Below are positions 25,529-36,343 of a stretch of DNA of 64,000 bases, one piece after another. The notes under the pieces were generated by a model. It was not told the DNA's origin, made no database searches, and worked only from the letters and a program-made list of their open reading frames with translations. How positions within the stretch are numbered: position 1 is the first letter of the stretch; each line of letters starts with the position of its first letter. The DNA is from Mariannaea sp. PMI_226 (lineage: Eukaryota > Ascomycota > Sordariomycetes > Hypocreales > Nectriaceae), in assembly GCA_024336345.1 (NCBI GenBank), contig JANFOG010000004.1:3534001-3598000 (forward strand). Reading direction: 5' to 3'. The translations under genes were made by a program, and so were the position numbers.

Positions 25529-26666
25529 ATGTCTTCTGCACGCAAATTTGGTACCGAAATATCCGGAAATCGTGGCAAAGGCTGTCAATTTTCTCCTGAG
25601 GCAAAAGGAGCTATATTGGCAATATTACATGGCGGTAACAGCCTGAGGGCTGTTGCCCGAGAGTTTAATACCATACATTCTGCTGTTACTAAGATTAAAA
25701 AACGCTAGCTTGACGAAAAGACAGTAAATAATAAGCCTTGCAGCGGTCGGCCTATAAAACTTATAAAGGAAGAAGAGTGGTATATAATACGAATTACTAA
25801 AAAAAATCGCGAGATCTTATATAAAGCACTAATCGAAGAGACATAGGGTTATGTCTCTAAGCGAATATTATATCGCGTCTTATACCGCTATTGGAAGTGC
25901 AAATGGAAAGCTTTAGACAGACCGAAACTTAATAAGAAAATAGCAAGAATTCGGCTTGATTGGTGTTCTGCTTGGTTACCAGAAGTCTATAAATTGCTAA
26001 AGGTATGTCATTTTGAAAATAGAGGGTGATTTTGGGTAATGATAACTTTAGGTAATATTCTCTAATAAAACATAAATTAATAATAAATCTAATAACCCTA
26101 ACATCATGCTTTGGCGACTATTGCATAAAAAGTATAATAAGGATCTTATGAACAAAAAGGCATATATTAAAGATGCAATTTCTCAGATATATTGGGCGTC
26201 AATTTGGAAAATAGGACGGTTATCCATAACAATAATGGAATACAACAATATTAGCGCTCATAATGGCGTTTCAGCTCAGAGCTATCTGAAAACTCTAGAG
26301 GATCATCTTCTACCTTATTATAATAATACCCAAAGATTTTAGCAAAATAACGCAAGAATTCATACCGCCAGGTTAACAATAAACTGGTTCATCACCAATA
26401 AAGTGGAGCTACTAGATTGGCCTCCATACTCTCCAGATCTCAACCCCATAGAACACATTTAGCATATTATAAAGCGCATTATTTGAAAGCGCTTCCCTCA
26501 TTTAACAAAATTGAAAGATAATAAGGCGGATCGAGCAGAAATGATGCAATGCGTTGAGGTGGCATGGGCAGCAGTTGACCAGGCTACTATTCGAAGCCTT
26601 ATCGAATCACTCCCTCGCCGATTGAAGGCGGTTATTCGCGCCAAGGGTTGGTATACACGATATTGA
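25529..26666 (+). pseudogene. Tc1/mariner transposase pseudogene
   Basis: The reading frame runs 25529-26002, then a likely 49-bp GT-AG intron (26003-26051), then 26052-26666, about 362 codons. An N-terminal helix-turn-helix region is visible (SPEAKGAILAILHGGNSLRAVAREFN). A DDE core follows, with the typical LDWPPYSPDLNPIEH segment near the C-terminus. In-frame stops lie at 25706, 25844, 26073, 26340, 26460 and 26484. At the first catalytic block the family's SDE reads SNK, and at the second the expected Asp reads Asn (QNNARIH). All of these fit G-to-A or C-to-T change. It is dead as an enzyme gene. Confidence 0.9.
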
Positions 26667-26781
26667 AGAGCGGAAGCAGGGCATCATTTTCATATACATA
26701 ATATTTTATTTGACCTTTATTCAATTGAATTATTTGACTTTGAAGCCAGGCATATGTAGGCGGGTTGATGGGAAATATGTG

Positions 26782-26811
26782 GGGTGGACTCAGACTTTTG
26801 GCCGCTGACTG
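26782..26811 (-). repeat. Right terminal inverted repeat of the Tc1/mariner element
   Basis: Read on the minus strand it starts CAGTCAGCGGCC and matches the left repeat except for two C-to-T differences. It is followed by TA on the plus strand. Confidence 0.93.
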
Positions 26812-26813
26812 TA

Positions 26814-27340
26814 CGATACGATACGATACTAATAAGGTATGGTACTGTGTACGGAGTACGAATATTAGAAGCAACTATTAATTGGCGCTAGATCTAGCCT
26901 CGCCGCTTTTTTCCCTGTGCTGGGGACCATGGCGGGCCTGCAGCCCGTCTTTGACGTCTACGGGTGGGTGGGATCAGTTCCGTCTCATCCCCTCTTCTCC
27001 CTGTGCCCCACCATGGTCGGCGCTCAAGAGAAGCTTTTATCATCATCGTTCGCGCAGGCTTTGGCCAACTTCTCCTTCTTTTCCAAAACCCTTTCCAATC
27101 CATTCCTTCGTCCAGCGCCCTTGTTTGCGCCCGCGCTCACGCCCTGGACAAGTTTCCCCGTCTCCGGCATTGATAGTCATCCTGATGCCTGCTTCATCCT
27201 CAACGAGCGAGCATCCTCTAGCTCAGGGTGTCTCTGGTGAGTTTCTTTCCCGAGCATGCCGGCTTTGTTAAGTTGCCCCACCTTGGCTGTCATACTGGAG
27301 CAACAGCCGCCGCACCCTTTTCACGCTTGAGGTCATCGCA
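26814..27340. promoter_or_regulatory. Promoter and 5' leader of the HAL4-type kinase gene
   Basis: About 530 bp from the transposon to the kinase start. From about 26.9 kb it is pyrimidine-rich on the plus strand, as in many fungal leaders. Overlapping frames of up to 129 codons are of low complexity and show no motif; upstream ATGs are present, so they could be uORFs. Confidence 0.45.
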
Positions 27341-29935
27341 ATGGCTGACGTTGGATATCTTGAAGCTCTCGACTTGACAGACGAGCCTACAGAGGCGCCT
27401 GCCGCTGCCCAGAAGTCAAATGACGGTACTCCTTGCGTTCGATTCTCCGCCAGCAGTGACGAGATAGCCCCCACGCCCTCTGCCGTCACAATGGTCAACG
27501 AACCGTCACACGAACCGGCCCAGCGGGAAGATTCGAGCTTCACCGAAGTCGCTGCCGACCAGCTTCAAGCCTTCACTAAATCTCTCCACGGCCGCACTCT
27601 CCAAGAACTTCGTATGAATACTCGCCACTTTGAAGCCTTCTCGCTGCCTCCGTCTAGAGTATGTATATCACAGCTCCCCCGCCTCAAGAATTGGCATCCC
27701 TTCACCACCCTCCATTATTATAGCTTTGATTGAGGTTTGGATTCTTCAATCTATTGCTATCAGTCCAAGATAGTTGTTTTTAAATTGCCTCGCTCGTTCG
27801 ATCGTTTTATCATTTATCTCTTCTTGTGTCCGCCATCATGCTGACTGTGCTTACAGGTTCCCTCCAACGAAGATGAATTCGGTCACTCATCTAGGTTACC
27901 GACTCCCACATCCGCACACTTCCACTCTCCCCATGGTAGCCCTCGGCTTTCCGCTCTGGCTTCTCCTCCACTTACGCCATCTGGATCTGGCCAAACAACT
28001 ATCAACAAGGCCGTCAAGGACGCCCCAAGTGCGGCTCACGAGCCCTCGATAATTACCCCTCAGCCGTCTTCGTCGCAAGATAAACAATCTTCGGCTCCGG
28101 ACAAGGGATACCCTTCGGAGAGGACCTCTCGAGCAGATCACGGTGTTCGAAGGGCCGCATCTGCTGAGGATCAACAAACCTACGAACCGAACACTCATCG
28201 GCGAGGGATGTTTGGGGTAGGTGCTGGCTCTGTTCCCGCTTCGCGAGAATCTAGTCCGTCCAGAAGCTCAGCGTCCAATTTCTACTCCAAACCAATCACT
28301 CCTGGTGGTGATGCCAATGATCCATATGCCAAGGGTCGAAGGCCAGCACCTACTTCCAACCGACATATGATCGACCCCAGGTTTATCTTCTCTAAGAAAA
28401 AGAAGCACAGCTCTCCACAGTCGTCCAAAGCCAGTCTATCTGACAAGCGTGGAGCAACCCTTTTTGGAAGCGCTAGGAATAGCACAGATGATCTCTTACA
28501 TAACGATAGCGCTTCCAGTCATGGCCACCCTGGTCCTCACGGGTCCATGGCCGATTTAAAGCGCTTTTTCAGGAAGCCACATGGCCATCACAAGAAAAGA
28601 GAATCATCGCCAGCACCTTCAAGTGGTATTAGAACACCTCCAAGCTCGAGATCTACGCAGCAGCTTCCCTTTGCGGATGATCATGGGTTGTCTTCAAGAT
28701 ACGGAAAGCTAGGCAAGTTCTTGGGATCTGGAGCTGGTGGCTCTGTCAGATTGATGAAGCGCAAAGATGATGGTACAGTATTTGCTGTTAAAGAATTCCG
28801 CGCCCGTCATACCTACGAGACTGAAAAGGAGTACAACAAAAAGGTCACTGCGGAATTCTGTGTCGGATCTACACTTCACCACGGCAACATTATTGAGACC
28901 CTTGATATCTTGCAGGAGAAGGGCCGTTGGTATGAGGTCATGGAATACGCCCCTTTCGACCTCTTTGCCATTGTCATGACTGGAAAGATGACTCGGGAGG
29001 AGATTACATGCTGCTTTCTGCAGATCCTGAACGGGGTCACCTATTTGCACAGCGTGGGCCTCGCCCACCGTGATTTAAAGCTGGATAACGTTGTTGTGAG
29101 CGATAAGGGTATCATGAAGATCATTGATTTCGGGAGCGCACATGTCTTCAAGTACCCATTTGAAACTGAGACAGTCCCCGCCAAAGGTAATTGAGAAAAC
29201 TCCTTGGTGAGACATGGACGAGAAAAAGCTAACCAAGACTACGCAGGTATCGTGGGATCTGACCCTTACCTTGCCCCAGAAGTGTACGAATCTAAAGAAT
29301 ATGATGCTGTGGCTGTGGACATTTGGTCGCTGGCCATCATATTCTGCTGCATGACGCTCCGTCGATTCCCATGGAAAGTCCCACGAATGACGGATAACTC
29401 GTACAAGCTATTTGCCGCGGCCCCTACTCCTGGACATGACCCTAAAAAGCTCATTCTTCCTACATCAAAGTCTACTAATGATCTTGCCAACACCACGCCC
29501 CGCGAATTTCTGCCTGAGAAGAGCAAGAAGGATGGGCATGCCCATCATCACGACGAGCATGCCAAGCCCGAAAACGGCAACGGTGATCATCACGAAGAAA
29601 ATGCAAACCAAAACCAACCTCAACCCGCGGGTGCCTCTCAACCCAACAGTCCAACGGCGGATACGGCAGCCTCAGGTGAGAAGAAGGAGGTCAGAGAGAC
29701 TATCAAGGGCCCCTGGCGTATTCTGCGTTTGCTGCCAAGAGAGAGCCGGCACATCATCAGTCGAATGCTTGAAATTGATGCACCCAAGCGAGCCAAAATG
29801 GACGAGATATTGCAAGAGGCGTGGATTGCCGATTCGGTAATCTGCCAGCAACTTGACCATGGTGAGGTCATCCCGGCGGAAGACCACACACATACTCTCG
29901 AGCCCCCGGCAAACCAGCCACCACCTGCCAAATAA
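27341..29935 (+). CDS. HAL4: Serine/threonine protein kinase of the HAL4/SAT4 (NPR1-like) family
   Basis: Exons 27341-27658, 27857-29186 and 29247-29935 join to 778 residues. A long Ser/Pro-rich regulatory N-terminus of about 385 residues precedes the kinase domain. Landmarks are the nucleotide loop [11 protein letters not shown], the lysine in [13 protein letters not shown], the catalytic loop [10 protein letters not shown] (about residue 511), [10 protein letters not shown] and [10 protein letters not shown] His/Asn-rich insert (about residues 640-690) breaks the C-lobe. Fungal kinases of this family regulate potassium and nutrient transporters at the plasma membrane (yeast Hal4/Sat4, Hal5, Npr1). 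The exact paralogue cannot be fixed by eye, so the symbol is approximate. Confidence 0.9.
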
Positions 29936-30182
29936 GAACGAGTGCAAATTGACAAATGTAGGAGAATTGTGTACCAGGTAATTTGTTCCGGGTTTTGGCG
30001 TTTGGAGAGGGATTGATGGTATGAAATTGGGGTTTCTTTGTGACAAAGTGTTCATACAAAGACGGAAATGAGCAGACTTGGTAACAGCGCATGACGAGGC
30101 ATTGATTAGATGTTTATAATAGCGATTGAAAGAAGGGATACGGTTGATAATGTGAAAAATCCGTAAAAAATTCGGTAGTGAT

Positions 30183-30230
30183 AGCAGCAGCAGCAGCAGC
30201 AGAGCAATAGTAGTAGTAGTAGTAGTAGTA
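30183..30230. repeat. CAG and TAG trinucleotide repeats
   Basis: About seven AGC/CAG units followed, after a short spacer, by about seven TAG units. They lie in the probable 3' UTR of the kinase gene. Confidence 0.9.
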
Positions 30231-30295
30231 CAATTATATAAAAACATATCTGCCAAGCGAATAGCTGGAATTGCCCTTTGTTGCAAACGATGCAA

Positions 30296-30325
30296 GGTAA
30301 TCATTATTATGGTAATCATTATTAT
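30296..30325. repeat. Perfect 15-bp tandem duplication
   Basis: GGTAATCATTATTAT occurs twice with no gap (30296-30310 and 30311-30325). It lies downstream of the kinase gene. Confidence 0.85.
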
Positions 30326-30522
30326 GGTGGATGACTGATTAGGTTATCTCGGCAATACAGCAATCAGAGTCGACGTCGCCCTTGGTCGCTGAAAGTTTAC
30401 TCAACTTACAAAATGGAGGCACGTGCGGGGGCACCGGCGGTCGGGATGGGATGCGGCACACCGGCAGCTTCGGAGCCGGGGAAATCCTGCGCCGAGTTTG
30501 GGGAAAAAATTGCTGGCTCTTC

Positions 30523-30540
30523 TTCTGGAAGCTGTTCGAA
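30523..30540 (+). promoter_or_regulatory. Possible gapped heat-shock element
   Basis: TTC-GAA-TTC-GAA units at 30523-30525, 30528-30530, 30535-30537 and 30538-30540, about 140 bp before the HSP10 start codon. Spacing departs from the strict five-base period, so this is a suggestive HSF site only. The position suits a heat-inducible chaperonin gene. Confidence 0.35.
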
Positions 30541-30679
30541 ATGTGAGGCCCACCGCCGATTCGATCCCGTTCTCCAGTTGACAACCACCTCTCTCCTCAA
30601 TTCCTCCTCTTCCTCAAACCAAATCACGACTTGACGACTCTTCTTTGCCTCTACACGAATCTTTCACACCTTCTTCACA

Positions 30680-31280
30680 ATGGTGCGTTCCATCTGCAAG
30701 CTCACATGCATTTTTTTCACCCCCCCTCCGCCATGACATGAGCTGGTGCTCAAGTGAACATTGCCGGGACTTTAGTTCCTCGGGAGGAGCTTCGGCTCCT
30801 TGTCCTCGGCAATTGAATTGCTGCTTAATTCATGGTTGAGAGAGGGCGAAAACATACACACCATCAATGGAATATAGAAAAACAACAAAGCTAACCTCCT
30901 CTAACAGGCCACTTCTATTCGCTCCATCCGCAGCCTCGTCCCCCTCCTGGACCGAGTCCTCGTCCAGCGTGTCAAGGCCGAGGCCAAGACTGCCAGTGGC
31001 ATCTTCCTGCCCGAGTCCAGTGTCGAGAAGCTGAACGAGGCCAAGGTTCTGGCTGTCGGCCCTGGTGGCCTTGACAAGTCTGGCAACCGTATACCCATGG
31101 GCGTTGCCGTCGGTGACCGTGTCCTGATCCCCCAGTTCGGCGGCTCCCCTGTCAAGGCTGGTGAGGAGGAGTACCAGCTCTTCCGTGACAGCGAGTGAGT
31201 AACCACACTGCTTGATTCAAAGTAAATAAGAATACTAATGAACCTTCTTCTGCAGGATCCTCGCCAAGATCAACGAATAA
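30680..31280 (+). CDS. HSP10: Mitochondrial 10-kDa chaperonin (HSP10, GroES family)
   Basis: Exons 30680-30682 (the ATG alone), 30908-31194 and 31256-31280 join to 104 residues, the normal HSP10 length. Family features are SLVPLLDRVLVQRVKAE at the N-terminus, the flexible Hsp60-binding loop TASGIFLPESS, LNEAKVLAVGPGG, and the C-terminal VLIPQFGG and LFRDSEILAKI. It caps the Hsp60 ring in the mitochondrial matrix. The first intron (30683-30907) begins right after the start codon, and the mature frame starts at GCC ACT TCT. No alternative in-frame ATG lies upstream in the second exon, which supports the single-codon exon. Confidence 0.95.
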
Positions 31281-34200
31281 AGATACCCCGACCAATGCGG
31301 AACCGGAGTGTACCATACTGTACCATAACGTGAAGCGGTAGATGATGGAGGACCTTTGGAAGAAATGAGCTTGTATATGTAATGAAGGATGAGTGAAAAG
31401 AACAAGACCGACCCTGTCGTGCCAATTGCTGTGACAAGGAGGAGAAAAAGCCAAAATGAAAGGACTGGAGATGGATGGGTCTTAGCTTTTCTGCTACAAA
31501 ACTCATATGCAGATGAGGCTGATTGAAATCTCCACTTCTGAATACAATTTTGCCATTTCAACCTTGACTTGCAATGTGAAGTCCTAGTTGGTCGATAGCC
31601 CCCTGCTACTACATGACCTATGCCTGGGAAAGTGAAAAGGTGGGGTTGCTGATGACTGCCGCAGGGAGTTCTTGGAAGAGGTCATAACTTGATCAATCAC
31701 TGCTGAATTGCTTCTAGGTAAGCGCCAGAACCAGTATGTTAATAGGATTCAACTTCTTACAGATAACGGCTCACCCTCGCCAGGACGTGGCTTCATACAT
31801 TCATTGGCCTGTTGGGAATGGTTGGCACACCCTGGCCGTGTTGACTGAGCTGTAAGATGGTTGTTGAAGAAGGCATATAGAAGTAACCTGTTCATAGATA
31901 TTCTATACATAGCCCTCCGGGATTTTGAGATTCAACTGATGGTTTTCTTCATTCCCTTTTGATTCTCCATTCAATGAACTATTCATTTGATTAGCTATTT
32001 ATTGGTTCACTTTGTCCATCATGAGCGAGTTGTGTCTTTGAGAATACCAGAAGTAGGCGCATAAGAAAAATAATAAGATGATAATTAATTCCTACACTGG
32101 TGTAACAAGTGCTTGTAGTCTCAGGGACAACACGTTGTGCAACATCGACTCTGTTTGGCACAACTATCCAGCCTTGATTTTTTTGCTTTCCTTGGTCAAC
32201 CCGGTTGTCGAAACGATAGATTTGCTTAGCTGACCAAAGAAAAGTCTAAGTGGCAACTGAGAGCGGCAGCTTATTTATCGTGAGACGGTGGTCTGCTGGA
32301 CAGAAGACCTGGCGGCTCAAGGAGTCAGCTCCGACGAGTCATTGGTGGGTTGGCCACGGCCAGATTCAAGGGAACTAGCTCGAGTCGAGGTGAACATCGC
32401 AGTGCCCCTATTGTGCCCCTATTGAGTTCTGCACCTCTTCCGCACCGCTCTGAGGTTTGATGCGATTCGCCAATATTGTGAGCACAAGCTAAGGGCCGAC
32501 GATCTATGTATCTAGTTGCAGGCCTCTATAGCGGCACAAATTCCGCATTCAACTACGTATGCAATCAAGGTCAGCCTCGTCTTGGATTGATAATTGCGTT
32601 TATCCTTGAAGACGGGAGCGGGAAACGACAGAACCCAGGCTTCACTAATAAATGCCATACACACTTGCGTGGTACAGGAGGTGAAGTAATAATCGAACCA
32701 ACGCACCAGGATAGTTGTTCAAACCTCAAGGCTTTGTCCTTATCGTTTGCCTTTACTAGCACGGTTACCACATCTCCTCAAATTCTTGGCCTTTGACCTG
32801 GCCTGATGCGCCGGGTCCCTTCAATTTGAAGCAAAAGTCTTGGATGTCATCGTGTGTCCTGTCAATTGGCGGCTGGGCAGAGTGGCCAAAAACCCTTGGC
32901 CCCCGCCAAGCCAAGAGCAGGGCCTCCTATTTCGCGCGTTTTGGTGTTTCACCAGCGAAAAAGGCCTGGGCTGAGAGAAATAAACACGGCTACGACGCAC
33001 AGATTGGAGAAGAAACAAGACGGGACCAAGGCAGGCCGCGGTCGCACCACTGCACGTCGCCGGAGAGTGCCAAACGATGTGTGGGCGTACCCAATGGGCG
33101 GATGTTTCGTGCTGTTTCCTCTCCAAAGTGTAAGTTGTTTCCCACGTTGCTCGACCTGGTAATTTAGATGCAACGTCGAACGCATTGAGCCAACAGGCGC
33201 GCAGTCGGACGTTGCATGGGAAAGCCACACTGATTAGTGCGCATGTGCATAGTGACCTGTGTAATCGTCTGTGTAATCCATTCGCACAAAGGAAATCAGC
33301 TACTGTCCGCCATGACGTCTATCCGTGTATTCGGGCACCTGGGGCAAGCAATTGTCAAGATGAAAATACTCCGCTGGCTTACGACTAGCTGTTTCAATTG
33401 TATTGGGATGGCGATTGGCTGAAAAAGCCGACGACCACGGCGATTCAAGGACTGTAATTACTAGATATGGTAAGTACCTTGTATGTGGGCTCCCCAACTC
33501 ATAGCAGCAGCTGTATTCACGGAAGGAGGACTGTTCATCGTCTATCCTCTTCTCTCCGTCTTCCTCATTTCGATTCCTATTTCCATATCCACGACTGTCT
33601 ATTATCGCACAACACAGCACCGCATATGCGTGAGCAATGAGGCGTCAGAGAGATACTGCCAAGGAAGTAAGTAGTCAAATCAGGGTGAGAAGAAATGGCA
33701 TCGTTTCATGTTGCTTGCCCTACTGGTCTTGGCGTAACAAGCGCCGAATGGTCCAAAAGATCGTCGTCCAACTGAACAAGCCCCCTGTTTGCGTTTGATT
33801 GCTGACGGCTGAAGCCTACGAAGTGCAAGCCCAACTCAACTACACCACAATTCCGCCACTTTTCGACGAGCCGCACGCTCTATGTGAAAGAATTAAGGAT
33901 TGGACTAAGCACCAAGCCGCATGTTTGAGATGCATGAGGATGACCCCGCAGCAGGAGATCCTACATACGGGGACATGCTGCTTCGTAGTACGTACATAGA
34001 GACAAAGGACAAAGTACTGCGCTGTCTTGTTAAACGCCGGCCTAACTGGCCTCCAGACCTATCTCAACTTGGGTCGCCTCTCACCAGCCCACAACCAGGC
34101 GCTTCCGGCTTCCCAAGCCTACTCCGCTCTCTATGTATACCATGTTACACCAAAAGGGACCAGCAGGCAAATCCGAGGGGATGTATCTTCCGTAGCCCCT

Positions 34201-34635
34201 GGTCTTCTCTGGGTTTGCTTGCTGTACTTCCCCAACATTGCCTCCGCAGAGGCAAAAGCTTCGGGGAAGCAGATATATATTAGGGCGTCTTGACCTGTCG
34301 TGTGATACCTCCTTTGCTTCTACTTTTCTCGTCACGCCTCTTCCTCAGTCCGGTGTTGAGAAGTTGTTCTTCTTTCTTGTGCTTATCTTTTCTTGTCCTC
34401 TCTAGTAGAGTTTCCATTCATTCATTCATTCTATTGCTTCGCTCATTCCTTCGTACTTTCACAACTTCGATCGTTCTTTTTCCAATTCGATTGCTGCTAG
34501 TCAGCTTGCACGATTCCTTCCAACACTCAACATCAATAACTTCTTTGCCCTAGTGGCTGCAAACAGAAACCGGTATTTCTGCTTATTCAAAACCTTTTCA
34601 CCTCTCGATATTGGAAAACTGCCCATCCTGCAATT
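31281..34635. other. Intergenic region, no gene recognised
   Basis: About 3.4 kb between HSP10 and the AA9 LPMO. Frames of up to about 135 codons near 32.8-33.2 kb (both strands) and 33.9-34.3 kb carry no family motif. From about 34.3 kb to the LPMO start the plus strand is strongly CT-rich and is likely its promoter and 5' leader. Confidence 0.5.
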
Positions 34636-36144
34636 ATGAAGTTCTTGGCTTCTATGCTCGGCCTCGCATCTGTTGCGAGTGCCCACACGCTCTTCACCAA
34701 CATCTATATTGATGGCAAGAATCAAGGCGACGGAACCTGTGTCCGCGAACCTAGTGATGCTTCAAAAGCCAATAGCCCCATATACCCTGTCGATGGTGCT
34801 GATATGGCTTGTAGTAAGTCAAGTTCCTCTTCTACTCCATTCTCCATGACCCATAGTGTGATCTTCAAGCAAGACTGGGCCTAACACAGCGTTCCAGATC
34901 ACAACGGAGCCAACCCCGTCAAGTTCATTTGTCCTGCTACCAGCGGCTCTCAAATTTCGTTCGAGTTTCGGGAGTCTCCATCCTACAACTCCCCAGGTGC
35001 CATTGCTGAAGGTCACAAAGGTCCATGTGCCGTTTACATCAAGAAAGTGGACGACATGTTTAAAAGTTCTGCCTCTGGCCCCGGCTGGTTCAAGATCTGG
35101 GAGGACGGCTACAATGTTGAGAAGGAAACGTGGTGCGTTGACACGCTCCGTGCCAACAATGGCCATCTGACTATTGACCTCCCAACGGGTCTCCCCTCTG
35201 GTTATTATCTCGTACGCCCCGAGGTCCTCGCTCTGCACAATGCTGTCAATGGTGATCCGCAGTTTTATGCTGGTTGCGCTCAGATTTTTATTGAAAATGG
35301 CCCCGACATTGACCTCGAAATTCCTGACAAATACAATGTCAGCATTCCCGGCTATGTCAATAAGGATGATGCTGCTCTCACCTTTAATATCTACGAGAAG
35401 CCCCTGGGCAAGTACCCCATGCCTGGCCCTGAGGTCTACATTCCCACTTCCAAAGATGTTGGCGAGAAGCATGCTCAGGAAGACGGTGTTTGCCCTAAGG
35501 AATGCTTGGCTAAGAACGCCAACTGGTGCGGCAAGGCCCTTGATAACTACTCGGACCAGGAGGGTTGCTGGGCCGCTGCAAAGGATTGCTGGGACCAGTC
35601 TAAGGGTTGCTGGGACTCTGCTCCTCCCAGCGGCTACCAGGGCTGCACCACATGGAACAACTACTGCACCAAGATCAACGACCGATGCTCTGCCAAGAAC
35701 TATGACGGACTCCCAAACTTCGATCTGTCTGAGGTGAACGCTGATGTGCCTGGCCCAATTCCTAAGCCTTATGGAAGCTTCAAGGCTACTCCTGTGGGTG
35801 GCAGCAGTGAACCCGATGATTCTACCCCTTCCTCTCCCTCCTCCACTAAGCCCACTACTTCCAAGCAGCCGCCATCCAAAGAGACTTCTACGGCTCACGA
35901 AGCACCTTCATCAACTGATGAAGTGTCTTCTAAGGCGACCGAGACAGCTTATATTCCACCACAGCAGACCACTAGCAGTTCGTCTGGCCTCAAGGTATCA
36001 GAGGATGGCCGCTGTGGTGGTACAACTGGTCAGACCTGCGAGGGCAGCACCTTTGGTAACTGCTGCTCCAAAAAAGGCCGATGTGGTCGAAAGACTCGTC
36101 ATTGTAGCTGTGGATGCCAGTCTGCCTTTGGCCAATGTGACTGA
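34636..36144 (+). CDS. Secreted AA9 lytic polysaccharide monooxygenase with CBM18
   Basis: Exons 34636-34813 and 34898-36144 join to 474 residues. A signal peptide of 16 residues is followed by His17 (ASA|HTLF), which becomes the N-terminal copper ligand. The second copper His is in the motif GHKGPCAVY (about residue 99), and the axial Tyr in QFYAGCAQ (about residue 183). Residues 258-325 form a Cys/Trp-rich module with repeated GCW/DCW motifs. A Ser/Thr/Pro linker follows (about 360-425), then a hevein-type CBM18 (about 430-473; CCSKKGRCG, CSCGCQSAFGQC) expected to bind chitin. AA9 enzymes oxidatively cut cellulose or related glucans outside the cell. Pairing with a chitin-binding rather than a CBM1 cellulose-binding domain is the unusual part. 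Confidence 0.94.
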
Positions 36145-36329
36145 CTTCGATCAACTCACTTACGCTCTTTCATGAGTGATAGCAAAAATAAGGGCCCAGA
36201 GGGCAGTTATTCCTTGAGTGACTCAAACAAGGTCTTTACTCTTATTTCACTTCGATACATGTACATTTAACTCTTAAAGTTTCATTCCTTTCTTTTTACG
36301 AACTTCCATTCTTGGTGACGGGGCGATTT

Positions 36330-36343
36330 GGGGGGGGGGGGGG
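36330..36343. repeat. Run of 14 G
   Basis: Fourteen consecutive G in the LPMO 3' flank. It may also mark a spot where assembly length is uncertain. Confidence 0.85.

Larger units (their letters stand above)
25422..26813 (+). mobile_element. Tc1/mariner-family DNA transposon, degenerate
   Basis: The element proper is 25424-26811 (1388 bp). It is bounded by 30-bp terminal inverted repeats that begin CAGT and flanked on both sides by TA, the classic Tc1/mariner target duplication. It holds one transposase-like reading frame in the plus direction, with six stop codons and altered catalytic residues. The two inverted repeats differ at two positions, both C in the right copy and T in the left copy. 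The interior is strongly AT-rich compared with its GC-richer left leader (25454-25528). This is the pattern left by repeat-induced point mutation. The element can no longer move by itself. Confidence 0.93.
29936..30679. other. Kinase 3' flank and HSP10 promoter
   Basis: Left part: 3' flank of the kinase with trinucleotide repeats (30183-30230) and a duplicated 15-mer (30296-30325). Right part: HSP10 promoter and pyrimidine-rich leader. There are no genes besides the flanking ones. Confidence 0.6.

Noticed and set aside
34819..35898. A 359-codon open frame on the strand opposite the AA9 LPMO
   Set aside because: It mirrors the codon bias of the LPMO exon, has no motif, and the plus-strand product has clear signal peptide, copper ligands and CBM18.
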